In this document: in pieces, positions 1-6,760 of the stretch | Position numbering within the stretch: the first letter of the stretch is position 1 | How the letters are laid out: each line of letters starts with the position of its first letter | Source of the DNA: CAVRJC01 sp964505725 | GTDB lineage: Bacteria > Actinomycetota > Acidimicrobiia > IMCC26256 > DASPTH01 | Assembly (NCBI GenBank): GCA_964505725.1 | Contig: CAZDJK010000016.1 | Span: 1 to 13,698, forward strand | Length of the DNA: 13,698 bases | Direction of reading: 5' to 3' | The notes under the pieces: generated by a model | The model's input: the letters and a program-made list of their open reading frames with translations, nothing else | What the model was told of the DNA's origin: nothing | Database searches by the model: none | Program-made: the position numbers and the translations under genes

Positions 1-691
1 CACCGTGGATCGCGATCTGGCCGTCGCCGCCGAGGAACTCCGTGAGCACGTCGGAGTGGCCCGACAGCCCGATGGCGAAGACTCCGTACCCCGCGTTGGG
101 GTTGTCGTGCAGGTCGATGGGGTCGGTCGTGTAGAAGGTGCCCGTGGGCGTGGGGTACTGCGGCGAGCCGATCGCGACCTCGGAGTCGAAGATGGCGGTG
201 CCGTTCTGCATCAGCCAGAGGTGGTGTGCCGCGAGGTCGATCTTCACCGAGTACTGCAGCGGCTGCGACAGATTGACGTTGCTCGCCATGATCCAGCCGG
301 TGGAGTTGTTGGGCCGCGTCGGCAGGTAGACGTGGAGCCAGCCGTTGTCCTCGCCGAAGGCGAGGAGCGTGCGGGGCAGCTTGTACGCGGTGAGCTGGGT
401 GAGCGTCTCCAGCGGGGCCGCGCTCGCATCGGGGGACGGGTACACGGTGATGTCGCTCCCGTTGGTAGCGGCGGCGCGGAGGGCGAACGGCGGCGCGGTG
501 GTCGCGACCGACGGCGGTGCGGCGCTCCGCGGCTCGGCTCGCTTCGCGCTGCTGCCGTCACCGCCGGAGAACGCGACGAAGCCACCGATGGCGAGGACGA
601 GCACGACCACCGCTGCGCCGGCGATCGTCCAGCGGCGGTTGCGGCGGCGCCTCCGGGCCTGGGCGCGCGTCGACGGGGCAGGCTCGGACAT
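1..691 (-). CDS. L,D-transpeptidase (YkuD family), membrane-anchored, 3' end outside window
   Basis: Probable peptidoglycan L,D-transpeptidase, which forms 3-3 cross-links or attaches proteins in the cell envelope. Only the first 230 residues are present. Residues 1-20 are a basic cytoplasmic tail (RRRRRNRR), about 21-41 form one membrane segment, and about 45-70 are a Ser/Ala/Pro linker. Residues 72-140 look like a small SH3-like module (EDNGWLHVYLP, TGWIMASNV). The YkuD domain begins near residue 146 (YSVKIDLAAHHLWLMQNG) with the typical PTPTGTFY at 180-187. The sequence ends at IAIHG, the conserved His-Gly just before the SHGC-type catalytic motif, so the catalytic Cys itself cannot be seen. 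The ATG at 691 is chosen because it precedes the basic tail and lies 9 nt after a TAATCT hexamer. Family assignment is firm; exact substrate is not known. Confidence 0.88.
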   Translation of the reverse strand, partial: MSEPAPSTRAQARRRRRNRRWTIAGAAVVVLVLAIGGFVAFSGGDGSSAKRAEPRSAAPPSVATTAPPFALRAAATNGSDITVYPSPDASAAPLETLTQLTAYKLPRTLLAFGEDNGWLHVYLPTRPNNSTGWIMASNVNLSQPLQYSVKIDLAAHHLWLMQNGTAIFDSEVAIGSPQYPTPTGTFYTTDPIDLHDNPNAGYGVFAIGLSGHSDVLTEFLGGDGQIAIHG

Positions 692-700
692 CCGTCCGCG

Positions 701-706
701 AGATTA
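701..706 (-). promoter_or_regulatory. -10 hexamer TAATCT for the L,D-transpeptidase gene
   Basis: On the minus strand TAATCT matches the actinobacterial TANNNT -10 consensus and ends 9 nt before the ATG. This predicts a leader of about 3 nt, effectively leaderless. No clear -35 is seen. Inference from position only. Confidence 0.5.
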
Positions 707-736
707 TTCGGGCCCGCACGACGCTCTCAGCGCGAC

Positions 737-779
737 GTTGCGTCACTGGGGCCGGAATAGTCCGCCTGGGCGACGCAAC
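737..779. repeat. Palindromic repeat element, copy 1
   Basis: The 8-nt arms GTTGCGTC (737-744) and GACGCAAC (772-779) are perfect inverted repeats around a 27-nt centre that can also partly pair. A second copy at 8987-9037 has identical 8-nt arms and the same 27-nt spacing, with about 18 of 27 centre bases identical. Both copies continue into CCTCGA and then into a short tandem repeat. The element lies between the 57-residue gene and the L,D-transpeptidase gene, both on the minus strand. It may be a REP-like mobile palindrome or a hairpin terminator without a U-tract. Confidence 0.7.
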
Positions 780-782
780 CTC

Positions 783-805
783 GAGTGAGCGAGTGAGCGA
801 GTGAG
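783..805. repeat. 8-bp tandem repeat (GAGTGAGC, about 2.9 copies)
   Basis: GAGTGAGC is repeated at 783-790 and 791-798, and 7 bases of a third copy follow at 799-805. It directly abuts the CTCGA edge of palindromic repeat copy 1. It lies downstream of the 57-residue gene and puts TGA stops in the plus strand. Confidence 0.85.
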
Positions 806-829
806 GGAACGGCGGGGGGTCGGAGCGGG

Positions 830-1003
830 TCAGGCGGTGGGGGCCGGCTCGTCGAGCAGGTGCTCGAGCGATTCGACCTCGAGGAGCAACAGGCGCAGAT
901 CGAGCAGCACGTCGGTGACCTCGGCGCTCGACACGAGGTCGCGTCCGCGGAAGCGGGCGATCGCCTCGTCGACTGCTTGTGTGAGTTGCTCCTGCTGGCT
1001 CAT
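830..1003 (-). CDS. Small hypothetical protein, 57 residues, leucine-rich acidic helix
   Basis: Not recognised. It starts MSQQEQLTQAVDEAIARF and ends HLLDEPAPTA before TGA. The composition (Leu, Glu, Asp, Val) suggests two amphipathic helices, about residues 4-20 and 27-50; the second (VLLDLRLLLLEVESLEHLL) has a heptad-like Leu pattern that could support dimerisation. The gene is supported by a strong ribosome binding site, GGGAGGT at 1015-1009, 5 nt before the ATG, and by GC-rich third codon positions. There is no signal peptide or Cys. It follows sufU on the same strand after a 133-bp gap and precedes repeat copy 1, so it is probably its own transcription unit. A TACGTT hexamer at 1030-1025 could be its -10, giving a normal leader with Shine-Dalgarno. 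Confidence 0.72.
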   Translation of the reverse strand: MSQQEQLTQAVDEAIARFRGRDLVSSAEVTDVLLDLRLLLLEVESLEHLLDEPAPTA

Positions 1004-1083
1004 CGGATACCTCCCGAAGGGTCCAACGTACCCCTACCCCGTTTCGTTCCGGGTGCAGGCACATTGCGGGAAGGTTTCGGCGA

Positions 1084-1116
1084 CCGGATGACCCGGCTGG
1101 TCCGGATGATCCGGCT
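1084..1116. repeat. Imperfect direct repeat, 15 bp, period 18, downstream of sufU
   Basis: CCGGATGACCCGGCT (1084-1098) and CCGGATGATCCGGCT (1102-1116) differ at one base. The second contains the near-perfect palindrome CCGGAT-G-ATCCGG. The repeat lies in the 133-bp gap between the sufU stop and the start of the 57-residue gene. It could act as a weak terminator or be simple slippage; no function is evident. Confidence 0.6.
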
Positions 1117-1136
1117 CCTCCCGGCGATCCCGGCGC

Positions 1137-1649
1137 TCATCGGCCGTCTCCCGGCGCCGGGCCGCCCTCACCCTCGGCCTCGGCCTCGTCGAGTCCCTGC
1201 TGCAGCGTGTTCCAGGCCAGCGTGGCGCACTTGATGCGGACGGGGAACTTCACGACGCCCTGGAGCGCCTCGAGGTCGCCCAGGCGGACGCCCTCGAGCT
1301 CGGCCGCCAGCTCGTCGCCGTCGGGCTCGCCCTCGAGCTTGGACTCGTGGATCGACATCAGCGCCTTGAACGCCCGGATGAGCCGCCGCGCCTCGGCGAC
1401 CGGCAGGCCCTTCACCGCGGCCGACATCATCGAGGTCGACGCCTGGCTGATCGAGCAGCCCTGCCCGCCGATCTAGAGGTCGCGCACCGTGTCGCCGTCG
1501 ACGTCGAGGTAGAGCACCACCTCGTCGCCGCACAGAGGGTTGAACCCCTCGGCCTTGACCGCCGGCGGCGACGCCAGCTCCCCGCGGTTGCGGGGCGCGC
1601 GGTAGTGGTCGAGGATGATCTCTCGGTAGAGGTCTTCGAGGCCGGGCAT
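1137..1649 (-). pseudogene. sufU: sufU, iron-sulfur/sulfur-transfer protein, interrupted by in-frame TAG
   Basis: SufU is the zinc-containing sulfur acceptor of SufS in Gram-positive bacteria. The reading frame from ATG 1649 begins MPGLEDLYREIILDHYRAPR and carries all ligand positions: Cys40 and Asp42 (NPLCGDEV), Cys65 (GGQGCSISQAS) and Cys141 (RIKCATLAW). A TAG at 1475-1473 replaces codon 59, between VRDL and IGGQGC. The other 169 codons are intact with normal codon use, to a TGA at 1137. The 58-residue product would keep only Cys40/Asp42. Restart at Met74/75 would lose Cys65, so neither piece should work. AAGGAGA, about 9 nt before the ATG, is a good ribosome binding site. The gene follows sufS by 28 nt. 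Causes could be a sequence error, a recent nonsense mutation, or UAG readthrough. Identity is certain; pseudogene status is not. Confidence 0.85.
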
Positions 1650-1677
1650 CGGGCGTCTCCTTGGGCCCTCGTCGGGA

Positions 1678-2913
1678 TCAGACGGCGAAGAACCGCTCGG
1701 CGCGCTCGAGCGCGTCGACCAGCGCGTCGACGTCGGCGGTGTCGTTGTACAGGTACAGGGACGCGCGGGCGGTGGCGGGCACACCGAGCACGCGCATGAG
1801 GGGCTTCGCGCAGTGATGGCTCGCGCGCACGCAGACGCCTTCGCCGTCGAGCACCTGCGAGACGTCGTGCGCGTGGATGCCCTCGAACGTGAACGAGATG
1901 ATGCCCGCGCGGGCGTCTAGATCGGACGGGCCCTGCACCGAGATGCGGTCGCCGAACCGGCGCGCGAGCGTGTCGAGCGCGTACGCGGTGAGGTCGCGCT
2001 CGTGGGCCCGGATGGCAGGCAGGCCGGTGGCCTCGAGGTAGTCGACGGCGGCGGCGAGGCCCGTCGCCTCGACGATCGGCATGGTGCCGGCCTCGAACTT
2101 CCAGGGGACCTCGTTGGGAACGAAGCCGTCCTTGCGGACGTCGAGGATCATCTCGCCGCCCCCGAGGAACGGCGGCATGCGGTCGAGCAGCTCGCGCCGG
2201 GCCCAGAACCCGCCGATGCCGCTCGGCCCCAGCATCTTGTGGCCGGTGAAGCCGACGAAGTCGGCGTCCCACGCCGCGACGTCGACCTCGCCGTGCGGGG
2301 CGGCCTGCGCGGCGTCGACGAGCGCGAGCGCGCCGGCGGCGTGCGCGGCGTCGGCGAGCCGGCGGACGTCGTTGCGGGTGCCGAGCACGTTCGAGACCGC
2401 GGTGAACGCGAACAGCTTGGCGCCGTCGAGGAGACGGTCGAGGCTCGCGAGGTCGAGCTGGTAGTCGGTGGTGAGCGGCACCCACCGCACCTCGACACCC
2501 CGTTCGCTGGCGAGGATGTGCCAGGGCACCACGTTGGCGTGGTGCTCCATCTCGGTGAGCACGACCGCGTCGCCCTCGTGCAGCTCGGCGCGCCCCCACG
2601 AGTGCGCGAACAGGTTGATCGCCTCGGTGACGTTCTTTGTGAAGACGATCTCGTTCGCGGCCGGCGCGCCGATGAAACGGGCGACCTTCCCGCGTGCGGC
2701 CTCGTACGCCGCCGTCGACTCCTCGGCGATCGTGTAGACGCCGCGATGGATGTTGGCGTAGTAGGTGCGGTAGTGCTCGTCCATCGCCTCGAGCACCGAT
2801 GTCGGCTTCTGCGACGACGCGGCGGAGTCGAGGTACACGAGGCGCTTCCCGTTGACCTGGCGCTTGAAGATCGGGAAGTCGGCCTTGACGCGCGCGACGT
2901 CGAGCTTGCCCAT
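1678..2913 (-). CDS. sufS: Cysteine desulfurase SufS
   Basis: PLP-dependent group II cysteine desulfurase. It converts L-cysteine to alanine and holds the sulfur as a persulfide for transfer to SufU. Length is 411 residues, normal for the family. Visible features are N-terminal DFPIFKRQVNGKRLVYLDSAA, TEMEHHANVVPW near 120-131, the PLP-contacting Asp200 (LVDAAQAAPHG), the Schiff-base Lys226 (FTGHKMLGPSGIGG), and the catalytic Cys368 in RASHHCAKPLM. The usual RAGHHC is RASHHC here, a mild substitution. ATG 2913 is preceded by GAGGGTGA and lies 10 nt after the sufC stop, so the two genes are probably translated together. It ends in TGA at 1678, 28 nt before sufU. It differs from EgtE-type lyases by its full SufS motif set. 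Confidence 0.96.
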   Translation of the reverse strand: MGKLDVARVKADFPIFKRQVNGKRLVYLDSAASSQKPTSVLEAMDEHYRTYYANIHRGVYTIAEESTAAYEAARGKVARFIGAPAANEIVFTKNVTEAINLFAHSWGRAELHEGDAVVLTEMEHHANVVPWHILASERGVEVRWVPLTTDYQLDLASLDRLLDGAKLFAFTAVSNVLGTRNDVRRLADAAHAAGALALVDAAQAAPHGEVDVAAWDADFVGFTGHKMLGPSGIGGFWARRELLDRMPPFLGGGEMILDVRKDGFVPNEVPWKFEAGTMPIVEATGLAAAVDYLEATGLPAIRAHERDLTAYALDTLARRFGDRISVQGPSDLDARAGIISFTFEGIHAHDVSQVLDGEGVCVRASHHCAKPLMRVLGVPATARASLYLYNDTADVDALVDALERAERFFAV

Positions 2914-2923
2914 CAGGTCACCC

Positions 2924-3739
2924 TCATGATGCGACTCCGCTCCGCGTCGCGCTGAGCCGGTCGTCGTCGGGGCTGCGCTCGGCCTGGTCACGTCGGAACG
3001 CGTCGAACCCCCCGGACTCGATGCCGGTCGCGAGCTCGATGCCGCCGGTGGCGACAACACGGCCGTCGAGCAGCACGTGGACGACGTCGGGCGTGAGGTG
3101 ATCGAGGATGCGCTGGTAGTGCGTGATGAGCAGGATGCCGAGCGCCGGACGCGCGCTGCGCACCTCGTTGATGCCGTGCGCGACCGCGCGCAGCGCGTCG
3201 ATGTCGAGGCCGCTGTCGGTCTCGTCGAGCACCGCGAGCTCGGGCTCCATCATCGCCATCTGGAGGATCTCGTTGCGCTTGCGCTCGCCGCCCGAGAAGC
3301 CCTCGTTGAGGTACCGCTCCTGGAAGCGGTCGTCCATGCCGAGGCGCGCGGTCCATTCCATGAGCTGGAGGCGGACCTCGAGCACCGAGAGATCGGGGAT
3401 CCCCTTGCGGACCGCCATCGCCTGGCGCAGGAAGTTGAGCACGCTCACGCCCGGGATCGCCTCCGGGTGCTGGAACCCGAGGAAGATGCCCCGGGCGGCG
3501 CGCTCGTCGGTGGGGAGCTTGGTGATGTCCTCGCCGCGGAACCGGATCGTCCCCGCGGTGATCTCGTAGGCGGGATTGGCGAGGAGGGCGTTCGCCAGCG
3601 TGGACTTGCCCGAGCCGTTGGGGCCCATGAGGACGTGCACCTCGCCCGCCTGCACCGCGAGCGAGACCCCACGGAGGATCTCGTGGTGCTCCACGGCGAC
3701 GTGCAGGTCGTCGATCTCGAGCAGCGCCTCGCCGTCCAC
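2924..3739 (-). CDS. sufC: Fe-S cluster assembly ATPase SufC
   Basis: ABC-type ATPase of the SufBCD scaffold, 271 residues, cytoplasmic. It has Walker A GPNGSGKS at 39-46, the Q-loop Gln90 in GFQHPEAIPGV, the signature SGGERKR at 149-155, Walker B LAVLDETDSGLDID at 168-181, and the switch His207 (LLITHYQR). The ETDSGLDIDAL form is typical of SufC rather than of transporter ATPases. The start is GTG at 3739. No Shine-Dalgarno is present, and the TAAACT hexamer lies 6 nt upstream, so translation of a leaderless mRNA is likely. sufC is the first gene of the sufC-sufS-sufU unit. Its partners sufB and sufD are not in this window, which is unusual because SufC works in complex with them. Confidence 0.96.
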   Translation of the reverse strand: MDGEALLEIDDLHVAVEHHEILRGVSLAVQAGEVHVLMGPNGSGKSTLANALLANPAYEITAGTIRFRGEDITKLPTDERAARGIFLGFQHPEAIPGVSVLNFLRQAMAVRKGIPDLSVLEVRLQLMEWTARLGMDDRFQERYLNEGFSGGERKRNEILQMAMMEPELAVLDETDSGLDIDALRAVAHGINEVRSARPALGILLITHYQRILDHLTPDVVHVLLDGRVVATGGIELATGIESGGFDAFRRDQAERSPDDDRLSATRSGVAS

Positions 3740-3745
3740 GCACCG

Positions 3746-3772
3746 AGTTTATTACCACTATCCCGGTAGTGG
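3746..3772 (-). promoter_or_regulatory. suf operon promoter with 18-bp inverted repeat (operator candidate)
   Basis: TAAACT (3751-3746) ends 6 nt before the sufC GTG, so transcription should begin at the start codon. Immediately upstream, 3755-3772 is a perfect 6-bp inverted repeat CCACTA-N6-TAGTGG, relatively AT-rich for this genome. It would lie between the -35 and -10 regions, a position suited to a repressor. Iron-sulfur responsive regulators of the Rrf2 (IscR-like) or SufR type commonly control suf operons. Which one binds here, if any, is inference. Confidence 0.6.
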
Positions 3773-3819
3773 AAACCCGAACGACGCCTGCCCCAAGTTA
3801 GAGTCATCTCATCGGCTGG

Positions 3820-4410
3820 GTGAAGAATCGTCTTGTTCTGGTCGCGGCGTTGGCGGTCGCGGTCGGGCTCACGGGCTGCCTCGGGCCGGGCGCGCACCCC
3901 GTCGCCCAGACCGGCGATTTCGCCGCCCCGCCGGGGCTCTGGCGTACCGGCGGGAGCGTTCCGGGCGACCAGTGCCGCTGGGCGAGGATCGCCGCCGACG
4001 GCTCGACCATCGCGAGCGGACCCCCGTTCACCTGGGATGGTGTGCAGTACGTCCAGCTCCCGCCGAGCGACAGCTCGTTCCAGACCGACGGGTGCTTCGA
4101 CTGGGTCCAGGTCCCGGGGCCGTGGGGCGGGCCGATGTTCCCCGACTCGCCCAACCACCCGTCGTTCGGGCCGGGCGAGTTCGTGGTCAACTACGACATC
4201 GCACCGGGCACCTACCGCTCGGACGGGGCCGACATGTCGAAGCCCCTTCCCGCGTGCGCCTGGTGGCGGCTCTCCGGCTTCGGCGGCACTGAGGACCAGT
4301 GGATCGAGTACCGCTACACCTACATCTCGGAGGAGCAGCTCGTGACGATCGCGCCCGGGGATGTCGGCTTCGCCTCGACCGGCTGCACCCCCTGGACGCG
4401 CGTCGGCTGA
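3820..4410 (+). CDS. Secreted lipoprotein with two related Trp/Cys modules
   Basis: Function unknown. The 196-residue protein has a signal peptide with lipobox LTGC (Cys20), so it should be lipid-anchored outside the membrane. The mature part holds two similar modules. Module 1 (about 38-98) has GLWRTGG, CRWARI, FQTDGCFDW. Module 2 (about 129-195) has GTYRSDG, CAWWRL, FASTGCTPW. Each has the order Gly-x-(Trp/Tyr)-Arg, Cys-x-Trp-x-Arg, then Gly-Cys-x-x-Trp, with two Cys that probably form a disulfide. Such 'PGTYR ... CYW.RL ... GC..W' domains occur in actinobacterial secreted proteins. The GTG start is set by the signal peptide. A possible -10, TAGAGT (3799-3804), is 15 nt upstream. It is divergent from sufC with 80 bp between, and convergent with the next gene. 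Confidence 0.82.
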   Translation: MKNRLVLVAALAVAVGLTGCLGPGAHPVAQTGDFAAPPGLWRTGGSVPGDQCRWARIAADGSTIASGPPFTWDGVQYVQLPPSDSSFQTDGCFDWVQVPGPWGGPMFPDSPNHPSFGPGEFVVNYDIAPGTYRSDGADMSKPLPACAWWRLSGFGGTEDQWIEYRYTYISEEQLVTIAPGDVGFASTGCTPWTRVG

Positions 4411-4433
4411 CCCCGCGCGTACTCCCGGCCGTG

Positions 4434-4452
4434 CGCCGGAGCTACGCCGGCG
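4434..4452. terminator. Hairpin between convergent lipoprotein genes
   Basis: CGCCGG (4434-4439) and CCGGCG (4447-4452) form a 6-bp GC stem with a 7-nt loop. It overlaps the stop codon (TAG at 4444-4442) of the minus-strand gene and lies 23 bp past the stop of the plus-strand gene. There is no U-tract, so a terminator role is only suggested by the convergent position. Confidence 0.35.
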
Positions 4453-5692
4453 GCGGCAGGTTCACCGGGGTGGCGAAACCAGGCCCGTACGCCCGTGAGT
4501 GGGCCCAGACGTACATGAAGTCGGCGTTGCTGTCCCAGGTGAGGATCCAGCCGGCCGCCGGCGTGTCGATCAGCTGGGCGCCGTAGCTGTTCCCAGCGGG
4601 CGCTCCCGGGATGGGCAGGGTGGTCGTACCGATGGCGCCGAGCGGGGTCCACGGGCCCTCGGGCGTCGTCGAGTGCCACGCGTAGATCTGGTCGGCCGCC
4701 GGGTTCGGGGGGTCGGGCAGGAGATCCGACCCCTTGGCGACCGCCACGAAGGCGTTGCCGTAGCGCACCACGTGGAAGGCCGCGATGGGCATCTTGTTCG
4801 CGGGGTCCTCGGCCGCCAGGCTCGCAGGGTCGTCGGAAGACTGCGCGGACACGCCTGCGATCGTCATCGGGCTCGCCGCGTTCGGGTCGGTGACCCACTG
4901 CCGCGTCGCACATGCGGGATCGACGCACGAGGAGTACTCCCACGTGCCGCCCGCGATGTCGCCTACCGGGACCCGGGCCACGTACTGGTCCCACTTGCCC
5001 ACCGGGAAGCCGTCCTGGGTGGTCACCCCCAGCCCGTAGAGGTACGCGTACGTGTCGTCGGCGGCCACCGACCCACCGAAGTTCACCATCACCCCGTTCA
5101 CCAGGGTGCGTGACGGGTCGAGCGCGGTGATGGACTGCACGTGCAGGTCGGGGCTCACCCTTGCGACCGCCTCGCGGGCCTGGTCGTAGAAGATCCCGGC
5201 GTTCTCCATCTCGCCCAGGATCACCTGCATCGAGCCGTCTGGCGCCGCGACGCCGCCGCCCGGCCAGTACCAGTTGCTCGACGTGGGATTGGCGAAGAGT
5301 CCGCGCGGCGCGCTGTTCGTGCCGCCGAAGAGGGGCGTCACGCAGCGGTCCTGCGCGCTCAGGAGGCTGTTGCGCGGCAGCGTCCAGCCCGGCTCGATCG
5401 AGCCGTCGCGCAGCACCCGTCCGCGGATCGGGTCGCCCATGAGCCAGACGTCCGACTGCCCCGGACGGGTGACGATCGCCAGCTCGTCGCCGCTCGCGAA
5501 CCCGGTGGTGCGACGGTCGAAGAGCTTCTGGTACTCGGCGGCCGAGGTGGGTGTGTGGTTCGCGCACTCCTTCGGTGCGAGCGGCGGGAGGGTCGGCGGC
5601 AGCGGCAGGCACGCGCTCAGCAACGCCGCGATCGCGAGCAGGGGCGCGAGCCGAAAGAGCGCGCGCCGCCCCCTCGCGACGTCCACTGACAT
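4442..5692 (-). CDS. Secreted lipoprotein, beta-propeller-like (DUF4185/DUF5005-like)
   Basis: Predicted lipid-anchored extracellular protein of 416 residues with no assigned reaction. The signal peptide has a basic start (ARGRRALFR), a hydrophobic core and lipobox LSAC (Cys28), followed by a Pro-rich linker (LPLPPTLPPLAP). The mature part has blade-like repeats of short strands: DVWLMGD near 82-88, GSIEPGWTLPRNSLL, NWYWPGGGVAAPDGSMQVILGE, YAYLYGLGV, and WILTWDSNADFMYVW near the C-terminus. The 'WLMGD ... G ... RNS ... WPGGG' order resembles DUF4185/DUF5005-type proteins with a glycosidase-like propeller fold. This match is from memory of the pattern and is moderate. The start is ATG 5692, with TACACT 9 nt upstream. 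It ends in TAG, which shows that UAG serves as a stop in this genome. Confidence 0.8.
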   Translation of the reverse strand: MSVDVARGRRALFRLAPLLAIAALLSACLPLPPTLPPLAPKECANHTPTSAAEYQKLFDRRTTGFASGDELAIVTRPGQSDVWLMGDPIRGRVLRDGSIEPGWTLPRNSLLSAQDRCVTPLFGGTNSAPRGLFANPTSSNWYWPGGGVAAPDGSMQVILGEMENAGIFYDQAREAVARVSPDLHVQSITALDPSRTLVNGVMVNFGGSVAADDTYAYLYGLGVTTQDGFPVGKWDQYVARVPVGDIAGGTWEYSSCVDPACATRQWVTDPNAASPMTIAGVSAQSSDDPASLAAEDPANKMPIAAFHVVRYGNAFVAVAKGSDLLPDPPNPAADQIYAWHSTTPEGPWTPLGAIGTTTLPIPGAPAGNSYGAQLIDTPAAGWILTWDSNADFMYVWAHSRAYGPGFATPVNLPPPA

Positions 5693-5701
5693 GATCGCGG
5701 G

Positions 5702-5707
5702 AGTGTA
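5702..5707 (-). promoter_or_regulatory. -10 hexamer TACACT for the propeller lipoprotein gene
   Basis: TACACT on the minus strand ends 9 nt before the ATG at 5692, predicting a leader of about 3 nt. It lies in the 28-bp gap after the glycosyltransferase stop, so the gene can be transcribed on its own although it follows another minus-strand gene. Confidence 0.45.
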
Positions 5708-5720
5708 ACGGAGCGCGCGG

Positions 5721-6752
5721 TCAGCGCGCCGCAGCCTCCGCGTAGACGCGCAAATAGCCGGCGATCATGGCCTCGGCGCTGAATTTGTCCGCCACGCGTT
5801 GGCGGCACGCGGTGGGGGAGCAGCGGTCGACGTTGGCGACCGCGTCGACGAGGTCGTCGATGCCGTCGCTGAGATAGCCGGTGACGCCGTTCTCCACCAG
5901 CTCGGTCGCGGCACCTGCGGGCCGGGCGACGACCGGCGTGCCGCAGGCCATGGCCTCCACCATCACGAGGCCGAAGGGCTCGGGCCACTGGATCGGGAAC
6001 ACCATGGCGCGTGCACGGCCGAGCAGGTCCGTCTTCTGCTCGTGCGAGATGTTCTCGTACACCTCGACCTCGTCGTTCAGCATCGGCGCGACGATCTCGT
6101 CCCAGTACGCGCGCTCGAAGGGCTCGTTCTTCTTCACGACCATCGCGAGCGGCAGCCCGGCCCGGCGCGCGACCTCGACCGCGACGATGGCGCCCTTGTC
6201 GGGGTTGGCGCGGCCGATGTACACGAGGAAGTCGTCCTTCTCGGTGACGAGCGGGTACGCGCCGAGATCGATGCCGTTGTGCACGACGCCGGCGTAAGGG
6301 ATGTCGGGGAAGTCGGCGCGTTGCGCCTCGCTGATCGCCACGATGTGGATCCGGTCGGCGAGGAGGTTGAAGAAGCGGCGCGAGGGCTCGGTCCACGGGC
6401 CGTGGAGCGTGTGCACCACCGGCGGCGCGCCGTGGCGCAGAGCCCCCATCGCCGGCCCGATGATGCCGCTGTGGTCGTGGATCACGTCGAAGTCGTCGTC
6501 GCCGATCTGGAGGTACGACGCGACGGCGTGGAAGGCGTCGAACCACACGTTGCCGAGCAACGCCGGGTCCGGAGCGTCCTCGAACGGCGACACCAGCGCC
6601 GCCTTGGTCTCCGAGCCGCCGCTCGCGAAGAGGGTGACCTCGTGGCCCTGCGCGACCAGGCCGTCGGCGAGCAGCGCGACGACGAGCTCGATGCCGCCGT
6701 AGCCGTACGGCGGCACCGTGAACCACGGCGGTGCGATCTGTGCGATCCTCAT
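5721..6752 (-). CDS. Glycosyltransferase family 4 (GT-B fold)
   Basis: Retaining GT4 glycosyltransferase of 343 residues, cytoplasmic or membrane-associated. The N-terminal acceptor domain opens MRIAQIAPPW with the Gly-rich loop YGYGGIELVV near 16-25; DVIHDHSG (89-96) and VVHTLHGPW (112-120) follow. VHNGID (157-162) leads into the nucleotide-sugar domain with VYIGRANPDKG (177-187), which carries the conserved Arg181 and Lys186. The family EX7E motif is EPFGLVMVE (Glu258 to Glu266), followed by MACGTPVVA. Substrates cannot be read from sequence. The divergent debranching-type glucosidase gene (75 bp apart) suggests a shared role in glucan or storage-carbohydrate metabolism. The start is ATG 6752, with TAGGCT 8 nt upstream. 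GAGGG touches the ATG and is too close to act as a normal ribosome binding site. Confidence 0.92.
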   Translation of the reverse strand: MRIAQIAPPWFTVPPYGYGGIELVVALLADGLVAQGHEVTLFASGGSETKAALVSPFEDAPDPALLGNVWFDAFHAVASYLQIGDDDFDVIHDHSGIIGPAMGALRHGAPPVVHTLHGPWTEPSRRFFNLLADRIHIVAISEAQRADFPDIPYAGVVHNGIDLGAYPLVTEKDDFLVYIGRANPDKGAIVAVEVARRAGLPLAMVVKKNEPFERAYWDEIVAPMLNDEVEVYENISHEQKTDLLGRARAMVFPIQWPEPFGLVMVEAMACGTPVVARPAGAATELVENGVTGYLSDGIDDLVDAVANVDRCSPTACRQRVADKFSAEAMIAGYLRVYAEAAAR

Positions 6753-6760
6753 CCCTCACC

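Noticed and set aside
5..760. 251-codon plus-strand open frame at the left edge
   Set aside because: It is antisense to the L,D-transpeptidase, which has a signal-anchor, an SH3-like module and a YkuD domain in order.
783..805. CRISPR-like array from the GAGTGAGC repeats
   Set aside because: The units are 8 bp, contiguous and without spacers, so this is a simple tandem repeat.
1473..1475. Genome-wide recoding of UAG as an amino acid
   Set aside because: The propeller lipoprotein gene uses TAG as its natural stop (4444-4442), and no other gene in the window has an internal TAG.
1678..2913. sufS as an EgtE-type C-S lyase of the ergothioneine pathway
   Set aside because: It has full SufS motifs (Lys226, RASHHC Cys368), sits in an operon with sufC and sufU, and is about 6 kb from the egt genes.
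2002..2955. 317-codon plus-strand open frame across sufS
   Set aside because: Antisense shadow of sufS with a repetitive charged composition and no recognised domain.
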